This document shows, one piece after another, positions 4,669-9,604 of a stretch of DNA of 9,604 nucleotides (positions are counted from its first letter, which is position 1; each line of letters begins with the position of its first letter). The position numbers and the translations under genes are program-made. The DNA lies in contig DAOUGI010000068.1 of the NCBI GenBank assembly GCA_034429215.1, forward strand, positions 1-9,604. Direction: 5' to 3'. The stretch comes from JAFGOG01 sp034429215 (GTDB taxonomy: Bacteria; Chloroflexota; Anaerolineae; JAAYZQ01). A model generated the notes under the pieces. The model worked only from the letters and a program-made list of their open reading frames with translations. It was not told where the DNA came from and did not search any database.

Positions 4669-6924
4669 TCAAGCGGTTCTGTTGACCTCCACCACCACCA
4701 TCGTCATGTCGTCGTACTGCTCGGCATCCCCCTGGTAGGCCGCCAGGTCGGCGAATACCGTCGTGCACAGCTCGTCTGGGGGAAGCTCGCCGTGCGCCTG
4801 GAATAGCTCGACCAGCCGCTCCAGGTTGAACGCCCGGCCGTTGGCGGACTGGGCATCGGTCAGGCCATCGGTGTACAGCACCAGCCGGTCGCCGGGGGCC
4901 AAATCGATCCGCTCTTCGGTAAGGGTCAGGTCCATGTCCTCCATCATGCCCAGGAAGGCGCCTTCGCCGCCCAGGAAATGGGCGCGGCCGTCACGCAGCA
5001 GGACGGGCCGCTCGTGGCCGGCGCGGCTGTAGGTCAACTGTTTTGCCGAGCCCTCGACCACGCCGTAGAACACTGTCACAAACATCGACGGCTGGCCCAG
5101 CTCCAGCAGCAGCCGGTGGACGTTGGACAGCACGGCCCGCGGTGAAGGCTCGCGGCGGGACTCGGCCAGCAGCAGGCTGCGGGTCAGGGCCATGTACAGC
5201 GCCGCCGGCATCCCCTTGTCCGACACATCGCCGATCACCACGCCAAAGCGGTCGGCGTCGAGCAGGATCACGTCGTAAAAGTCGCCGCCCACCCGGCGGG
5301 CCGGCTCGTTGTGCGCGGCAAAGGCATAGCCCGGCACCAGCGGAAAGATGCGCGGCAGCACGCTCTGCTGCACCTGGCGGGCCAGCTCCAGCTCGCGCTC
5401 CAGCCGCTCTTTCTTGACCAGCTCGGCCTGCGCCGCTTCGAGCTGGGCGATCTTGGTCTGGAGCTCTTCCACCAGCCTGGCGCGCTGGATGGCTATCGCC
5501 GCCTGGTTGGCAAAGGTTTGGAGCAGCGCCGTCGCCCCCGGCGTGAACTGGAGCCGGTCGGAAGCATGGACGATCATCTGCCCCACCCGCACCTTTTGGG
5601 CGACGAGCGGCACTCGCAGCCCGGCCAACGCACGGGCCGGCACGTCGGTGATGCGCAGCGGCACGCCCGGCGGCCAGCCTGCAAACGGCACCAGATCGCC
5701 GCCGCCCTCGGCGGGAAACACCTGGGCCGCGTCGAGCGGCCGGCGGATCGGCGCCGTGTCCCAGCCGATGGCGGCCAATATCTCGGCCGTCTGCCCGCCG
5801 GGGTGGGCCAGGTACAAGATCGCCCGCTCGGCCCCGCACAGGTCACAAGCGTGGCGGCACAGCCGGCCGGCCAGCTCGTCCAGGCTTGTCGACGTGATCA
5901 GCGCCTGGCCGATGCTTTGCAGCGAGATCAGCGCCTCGGTGCGCTGCTGGAGCACCCGATTGGCGGCCTCCAATTCGGCCAGCTTGGCTTCGAGCGAGGC
6001 ATTGGCCGAGGACAACGCCTGTTCGCTGCCGGCCAGCAGGCCATAAGCGCGCCGCAGCCGGTCAGACTTGAGGTGGAGCAGGTCGTCCAGCGGCAGGTAG
6101 CCGCGCGCCGCCAGGCCGAACAGGTAGGTCTCCAGCGGCAGCAAGCTGGGCCGGTCGAAAGGGTCGATGGCGTCGGGGTCGGCGCGATAGATGTCAAAGG
6201 CGGCCACCTCGCCCTCGCGGCCGGTGTGGCCGCAGGCAGAACAACCGGGCGCCTGGAAAAAGACGGCCTGCGCTTCGGTCGCCACCGCGCCGGTCAGGTC
6301 CAGGTCGGGGTAGAGGCGCTGCAACCTGGCCATCTGGGCCGGGCCGGCCGGCGTCGGCTGCTTGCAGGTTGGACAGAGGGTGGCCAGGCGCTGAACGGTC
6401 ACCACCCAGCGCAGGGTGCGGATCTGCTCAGGTGGTACGCCCAGGTCCACCAGATGGCGGGCCACCTCGGCGCCATAGTAGGCTGTGTCGATCTGGGCCA
6501 GGACCCGCACACCGCGCCGGACTGCTTCCAGAGCTGCCGCGGCGTTCTCGGCGCACAGCCGGTCGATTACCAGCAGGTCGGGCCGCTTGTGCGCCGCCCT
6601 GACGATGCAATGGGCGTACGCTGCCAGCTCGTCCACCCGCGACAGCGTCACCTGGCGGCGGATCTGCCTGGGCAGCCGGATCGCCTCCTCGCTCTCGGCG
6701 ACGACGATCGCCTGCGACCTGGGCCGGGCGGCCAGGATGTGGCGCATCAGGATGCGAAAGATGGCCGACCGGCCGCTGGGCAGGAAGCGGTCGCCGGCCG
6801 CCGGGCCGGTCCTCGGGCGTGGGTCGAGCCCGGCCACGACGATCAGGCCCGGCTCGCCGGCAGCGAGCTGGTCGAACAGTGTGTCCACCTGGGGCAGGTG
6901 GTAAAAGTCTTTCAGCTCAAGCAT
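4669..6924 (-). CDS. Degenerate GspE/PilB-like ATPase domain fused to GAF and PP2C/SpoIIE phosphatase
   Basis: Predicted cytoplasmic signalling phosphatase of 751 residues. Residues 10-250 follow a type II secretion/type IV pilus ATPase: a GspE-like core, QRLATLCPTC at 178-187, and a four-Cys zinc site C184/C187/C228/C231 before HTGREG. The ATPase motifs have decayed: the Walker A position reads PSGRSA (Lys replaced by Arg), Walker B reads LLVIDRL where GspE has GE(I/V)RD, and the His box reads QIDTAYY. A helical or coiled segment (290-332), a GAF domain (about 333-483) and another coiled linker (484-520) lead to the PP2C domain (521-748). That domain keeps its metal Asps: D548 (VGGDFYD), D566 (GDVSDKG), D686 (YTDG) and D738/D739 (DDMT), as in RsbU-type phosphatases that dephosphorylate anti-anti-sigma factors. 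Start is ATG at 6924 with GGGG (6930-6933) five bases upstream. It follows hutH across a 116-base gap filled by a palindromic element. Partner and ligand unknown. Confidence 0.88.
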   Translation of the reverse strand: MLELKDFYHLPQVDTLFDQLAAGEPGLIVVAGLDPRPRTGPAAGDRFLPSGRSAIFRILMRHILAARPRSQAIVVAESEEAIRLPRQIRRQVTLSRVDELAAYAHCIVRAAHKRPDLLVIDRLCAENAAAALEAVRRGVRVLAQIDTAYYGAEVARHLVDLGVPPEQIRTLRWVVTVQRLATLCPTCKQPTPAGPAQMARLQRLYPDLDLTGAVATEAQAVFFQAPGCSACGHTGREGEVAAFDIYRADPDAIDPFDRPSLLPLETYLFGLAARGYLPLDDLLHLKSDRLRRAYGLLAGSEQALSSANASLEAKLAELEAANRVLQQRTEALISLQSIGQALITSTSLDELAGRLCRHACDLCGAERAILYLAHPGGQTAEILAAIGWDTAPIRRPLDAAQVFPAEGGGDLVPFAGWPPGVPLRITDVPARALAGLRVPLVAQKVRVGQMIVHASDRLQFTPGATALLQTFANQAAIAIQRARLVEELQTKIAQLEAAQAELVKKERLERELELARQVQQSVLPRIFPLVPGYAFAAHNEPARRVGGDFYDVILLDADRFGVVIGDVSDKGMPAALYMALTRSLLLAESRREPSPRAVLSNVHRLLLELGQPSMFVTVFYGVVEGSAKQLTYSRAGHERPVLLRDGRAHFLGGEGAFLGMMEDMDLTLTEERIDLAPGDRLVLYTDGLTDAQSANGRAFNLERLVELFQAHGELPPDELCTTVFADLAAYQGDAEQYDDMTMVVVEVNRTA

Positions 6925-6943
6925 GACATCCCCATGGCGCCGC

Positions 6944-7044
6944 AGGGCGAGGCATTCCCGGAAATTGCATGCAGGAGCAAGTGGCTGCCGACCAGTGAGA
7001 GCGATGCCGGCGGCAAGTGGTCACTGGGAATGCCTCGCCCCTAC
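6944..7044. repeat. Palindromic element with 15-bp inverted ends between hutH and the phosphatase gene
   Basis: Perfect inverted arms GGGCGAGGCATTCCC (6945-6959) and its complement (7026-7040) enclose 66 bases. An inner inverted pair CCAGTGA/TCACTGG (6992-6998, 7021-7027) is nested at the right end. The outer ends on the + strand are AGGGCGA and TCGCCCCTAC. The element fills nearly the whole gap, and the TAG stop of hutH (7041-7043) lies in its right end. It may be a MITE- or REP-like repeat and could form a strong mRNA stem between the two genes. Confidence 0.65.
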
Positions 7045-8564
7045 TCTAAATTGCCGACGGCCTGCTCGACCGCCGCCAGGATCTCGCCCGACTTGACCAG
7101 ATCCTTCATGGCGTTGTGGTCGGGGTAGAGCGGCCGGTCCACGTCCAGGTGCTCCACATGCCTGCGGATCACGGCTTTGGCCGCGGCCACGCCGCGCCCC
7201 GGATTAAACTCGCGAAAATCGAGGGCCTGGGCGGCCGCCATGAGCTCGATGCCCAGCACGCCGCAGGCGTTGTCCAGGATCTGGCCGTTCTTGATGGCGG
7301 TGTTCATGCCCATCGATACGAAATCCTCCTGGTCGGCGGCGGCGGGGATCGAGCCGATGCTTGCCGGCGCCGACAGGATGCGCTGCTCGACGATCAGCAT
7401 GTCGGCGGTGTACTGGCTGAGCATCATCCCGGAGAACATGCCGGCCCCCTTGGTCAAAAAGGCGGGCAGGCCGACGCTCAGCGCCGGGTTGGTCATGCGG
7501 TTCAGCCGGCGCTCGGACAGGACCGACACCATGGTGATGGCTGCCCCGGCCATGTCCATCGGCAGGGCCACCGGCGACCCCTGAAAGTTGGCCCCGGTGA
7601 GGGTCAGCTTGTGCTCGGGGAAAAAGATGGGGTTGTCGCCGACGCCGTTCAGCTCGATCTCGACCTGGCTGCGGGCATAGGCGACGGCGTCGTGGGCGGC
7701 GCCGATCACCTGCGGCGACGAGCGCATCGAATAGGCGTCCTGGACCTTGGTCTTGTATTTGCCGGTGAGCAGGTCGCTGCCCTCGATGCACTTGATGATC
7801 GCCCGGGCCGAGCGGACGGCGCCGGAAAAGCCGCGCACCTGGTGAAGCCGCTCGTCGTACGGCTTCATATTGGCCAGCAGCGCCTCCAGGCTCATGGCGC
7901 AGCCGATCTCGGCCTGTTTCAGCCAGCGGTTCATGTCGTACAGGTGGATGGCGCTCATGGCGGTCAACAAGTTCGAGCCGTTGATGGCGGCCAGGCCGTC
8001 GCGGGCGTGCAGGTCGGGGATGGGGATGCCGGCGCGGGCCAGCGCCTCGCGGCCGGGCAGGCGCTGGCCCTGGTAAAAGGCCTCGCCCTCGCCCATCAGC
8101 AGCAGCGCCAACTGGGCCATCGGCGCCAGGTCGCCCGACGCGCCGACCGACCCCTTTTGGCAGACCACCGGGGTGACCCCCTTGTTCAACATCTCGACGT
8201 AGGTCAGTGGGATCTCGGGCCGGCAGCCCGACATGCCGTGGGCGTGGACGTTGATCCGGCCGGCCATGGCGCCGCGCACATACTCGATCGGCGCCGGCTC
8301 GCCGATGCCGGCAGCGTGGTTGTAGATCAGGTAGCGCTGGAACTGCTGCACCTGCTCGTCGGTGAGGACTACCTCCGAGAACTCGCCGATGCCGGTGTTG
8401 ACGCCGTACATGATCTCGTGGGCCTGGATCTTGGCCTCGATCATCTGCCGGCAGGCCCGGATCCGGTCCAGGGCATCGGCGGGAACCTCTACGGTTTCGC
8501 CGTGGCGGGCGATGCGCACCAGTTTGTCGACGGTCAATCCCGAGCCGTCCAGAAGGATGGTCAT
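7041..8564 (-). CDS. hutH: Histidine ammonia-lyase-type MIO enzyme
   Basis: Aromatic amino-acid lyase; HutH removes ammonia from L-histidine to give urocanate. The 507-residue length is normal. The self-forming MIO cofactor comes from A142-S143-G144 in GSVGASGDLAP. Y53 (YGVNTG), H83, N195 (INGSN) and E413 (DQEDFVSM) match active-site positions of known HALs. The selectivity pair usually written Ser-His in HAL is Asn-His here (N82-H83), and the usual QEDHVSM reads QEDFVSM. The Glu favours histidine over tyrosine or phenylalanine, but no hutU, hutI or hutG is near, so the substrate is not certain. Start is ATG at 8564, fixed by AAAGGAG (8571-8577) six bases upstream. The frame runs open further upstream without homology and is not used. 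The TAG stop lies in a palindromic repeat. Confidence 0.85.
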   Translation of the reverse strand: MTILLDGSGLTVDKLVRIARHGETVEVPADALDRIRACRQMIEAKIQAHEIMYGVNTGIGEFSEVVLTDEQVQQFQRYLIYNHAAGIGEPAPIEYVRGAMAGRINVHAHGMSGCRPEIPLTYVEMLNKGVTPVVCQKGSVGASGDLAPMAQLALLLMGEGEAFYQGQRLPGREALARAGIPIPDLHARDGLAAINGSNLLTAMSAIHLYDMNRWLKQAEIGCAMSLEALLANMKPYDERLHQVRGFSGAVRSARAIIKCIEGSDLLTGKYKTKVQDAYSMRSSPQVIGAAHDAVAYARSQVEIELNGVGDNPIFFPEHKLTLTGANFQGSPVALPMDMAGAAITMVSVLSERRLNRMTNPALSVGLPAFLTKGAGMFSGMMLSQYTADMLIVEQRILSAPASIGSIPAAADQEDFVSMGMNTAIKNGQILDNACGVLGIELMAAAQALDFREFNPGRGVAAAKAVIRRHVEHLDVDRPLYPDHNAMKDLVKSGEILAAVEQAVGNLE

Positions 8565-8581
8565 TTCTTTCTCCTTTGAAA

Positions 8582-8609
8582 TTATGTTACCACAAAGGAC
8601 ACTAAGGCA
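8582..8609. repeat. CCACAAAGGACACTAAGG-type motif in the hutH leader
   Basis: TTACCACAAAGGACACTAAG resembles a short phrase (CTTxGTGTCCTTTGTGGT on the other strand) that I recall as an abundant intergenic repeat in environmental bacterial genomes. It lies inside the untranslated leader of hutH, about 25 bases before the start codon. Only one copy is seen here. Confidence 0.3.
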
Positions 8610-8667
8610 ATAAAGGATGCTGCTTGCGATGTATGCGCCCCACAGATTGGCAGGCGCTGTACGGGAC

Positions 8668-8695
8668 AGTATATCCCCTCTGGGCCGGTTGTCAA
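8668..8695 (-). promoter_or_regulatory. Sigma70-type promoter for hutH
   Basis: On the - strand a perfect TTGACA (8690-8695) is followed after 16 bases by TATACT (8668-8673), five of six to consensus. Transcription would start near 8661 and give a leader of about 97 bases before the ATG at 8564. Just after the -10 is CTGTCCCGTACAG, a small dyad (CTGT/ACAG) that could be an operator near the start site. The promoter lies just beyond the stop of the upstream PH-like gene (8717). Confidence 0.7.
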
Positions 8696-8716
8696 ACGGG
8701 CAGGCTGGGGAGGGCT

Positions 8717-9604
8717 TTACCCGGCCATGCTTTTGACAGTTTCGAGGAGCAGGGCGACCTCTTTTTCCTGCGAGGCTGAAAACAGCGCGTCGATCCGGTC
8801 GTCTCCCGGCAAGTGGATCGACAGGGCGAGCATGCCGTCGTCTGTCTCGGCCAGGGACGCCGCGGTGATTCTGTCCAGTGGGATGTAGGTCCAGATGCCG
8901 CCGTGCTTGGCGTCGGGGTTCCACCTCACGCCGGCTTCGTCCCTGATGACGATTATACAGGAGGAGGGCGACCACAGGGGGTCGCCCCTACAGGAGGTCA
9001 GGATGGTGAGGTGGGCCGGATGGATGGTTCCCCACCAGGATCTGCCGAGCAACCTCGGCGCACCAACCCGGACCTCGGGCTGGAGGATGAACTGGATGAC
9101 CTTTTGGCCGGGGATGATGGTCCGGCGGGCATAGTTCATGAATTTGAAATTCAGCAGAGCAAGGCAGTCGAACTTGGCCATCTCGGCGCCGTGGTCCACG
9201 CCGGTGGAGATGTCCGGCAGGGGCCGCACCTTGGCGAGGATGGGGGCGAACAGCGATTCGCCCACGGCATTGAACTGGAGCGTCGAGGCGCTCAGGGCGC
9301 CGGTGTTGTCCAGGCCCGTGAGGGTAATCCAGGCTTTGAGCAGGATCGACCCGGCTTCGACGGTGTTGATGTGCCGGACCGGGTAACGGGTGGAAATGAC
9401 CTTGTTCTGAGCCCTTTCCATCACCCAGATCTCGTCGTCGAGGGCGCAGATCAGCTTTTCGCTCGGCCGCCTGAGAAAGCCCTGGAACGAAGGGGTGAGG
9501 ACGGTGTAGGGCAGGCCGCCCGCGCCGCCGGCCAGCGCGGCGAGCGGGTCGCGAAAGACCTCGGGGAGATCGTCGTAGGACCGGGCCAGCCTGGCCCACG
9601 ACAG
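8717..9604 (-). CDS. PH-like two-domain hypothetical protein, 5'-partial
   Basis: No firm family name. The frame is open to the last base of the window, so the start is outside. A GTG/ATG pair near 9424 is internal: the frame continues upstream as sensible protein, including GLPYTVLTPSFQGFLRRPSE and KLICALDDEIWVMERAQNK. Two beta-rich halves, each with a Trp/Ile strand pattern (DDEIWVMERAQ; GGIWTYIPLDRI) and the second ending in a helix-like tail (KEVALLLETVKSM), look like bacterial PH-type domains. There is no signal peptide or membrane segment in the visible part. An 11-codon segment (about SCRGDPLWSPS) encoded by a palindromic repeat interrupts what would otherwise read HLTILT-SC-IIVIRDE. 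It ends with TAA at 8717-8719, just before the hutH promoter. Function unknown; PH-like fold is inference from sequence pattern. Confidence 0.68.
   Translation of the reverse strand: MSWARLARSYDDLPEVFRDPLAALAGGAGGLPYTVLTPSFQGFLRRPSEKLICALDDEIWVMERAQNKVISTRYPVRHINTVEAGSILLKAWITLTGLDNTGALSASTLQFNAVGESLFAPILAKVRPLPDISTGVDHGAEMAKFDCLALLNFKFMNYARRTIIPGQKVIQFILQPEVRVGAPRLLGRSWWGTIHPAHLTILTSCRGDPLWSPSSCIIVIRDEAGVRWNPDAKHGGIWTYIPLDRITAASLAETDDGMLALSIHLPGDDRIDALFSASQEKEVALLLETVKSMAG
8956..8997. repeat. Short palindromic element inside the PH-like gene, with flanking direct repeats
   Basis: A stem GGGCGACC (8966-8973) / GGTCGCCC (8980-8987) with a 6-base loop is bordered by TACAGGAGG at 8956-8964 and again at 8989-8997. 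The period is exactly 33 bp, so one unit adds 11 codons without a frameshift. The + strand ends, AGGGCGA and TCGCCCCTAC, are the same as those of the 6944-7044 element. This looks like insertion of a repeat with a target-site duplication. Confidence 0.65.

Noticed and set aside
5311..7128. 605-codon open frame on the + strand
   Set aside because: Antisense to the GspE-like/GAF/PP2C gene, which has clear motifs. Composition (Arg/Gln/Gly/Val-rich) is typical of a shadow frame in GC-rich DNA; no domain visible.
7116..8579. 487-codon open frame on the + strand
   Set aside because: Complement of hutH; His/Gly/Asp-rich shadow without motifs.
8565..8975. N-terminal extension of hutH to 8975
   Set aside because: The extension has no HAL homology, would overlap the PH-like gene and the hutH promoter, and a strong SD lies six bases before the ATG at 8564.
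8717..9424. Complete 235-residue gene starting near 9424
   Set aside because: The frame stays open to 9604 with protein-like sequence, so the GTG/ATG pair near 9424 is more likely internal and the gene is 5'-partial.

Overview
The window is GC-rich bacterial DNA. The gene content, the Thr/Pro-rich sortase linker, the MurA type and the short palindromic repeats look most like a Chloroflexota genome of the Anaerolineae/Caldilineae kind. That assignment is inference from gene style; no rRNA or marker gene here proves it. Both edges cut through genes: a MazG-like nucleotide pyrophosphohydrolase on the left (+ strand) and a two-domain PH-like protein on the right (- strand).

Layout. 1-366 (+): MazG-like protein, open to the left edge. 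367-716: gene-free segment with a cluster of DnaA boxes on both strands. On its left side it has an AT-rich tract and five tandem TAG triplets in the position and polarity of a DnaA-trio. This is the standout region and reads as a replication origin (oriC) or another DnaA-binding locus. All later genes are on the - strand. 717-1529: sortase with an N-terminal membrane anchor. 1616-2131: Yip1-like membrane protein, separated from the sortase gene by a perfect 15-bp hairpin. 2132-2393: 262-base gap with a dyad. 2394-3668: MurA with Asp instead of Cys at the catalytic loop. 3776-4576: SAM hydroxide adenosyltransferase (DUF62 family) with a strong promoter almost touching its ATG. 4669-6924: a fusion of a degenerate GspE/PilB-like ATPase domain, a GAF domain and a PP2C/SpoIIE phosphatase. 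7041-8564: histidine ammonia-lyase-type MIO enzyme with a strong promoter and SD. 8717-9604: PH-like protein, 5' end outside the window.

The genes do not form one pathway. The envelope theme (sortase, Yip1-like protein, MurA) sits beside the candidate origin, followed by SAM hydrolysis, a signalling phosphatase and an amino-acid lyase. Promoters seen before the DUF62 gene and before hutH suggest at least two transcription units: hutH with the GspE-like/GAF/PP2C gene, and DUF62 with murA. Two palindromic repeats with the same outer ends (AGGGCGA...TCGCCCCTAC on the + strand) occur 2 kb apart. One supplies the stop codon of hutH. The other sits in frame inside the PH-like gene, flanked by a 9-bp direct repeat with a 33-bp period.
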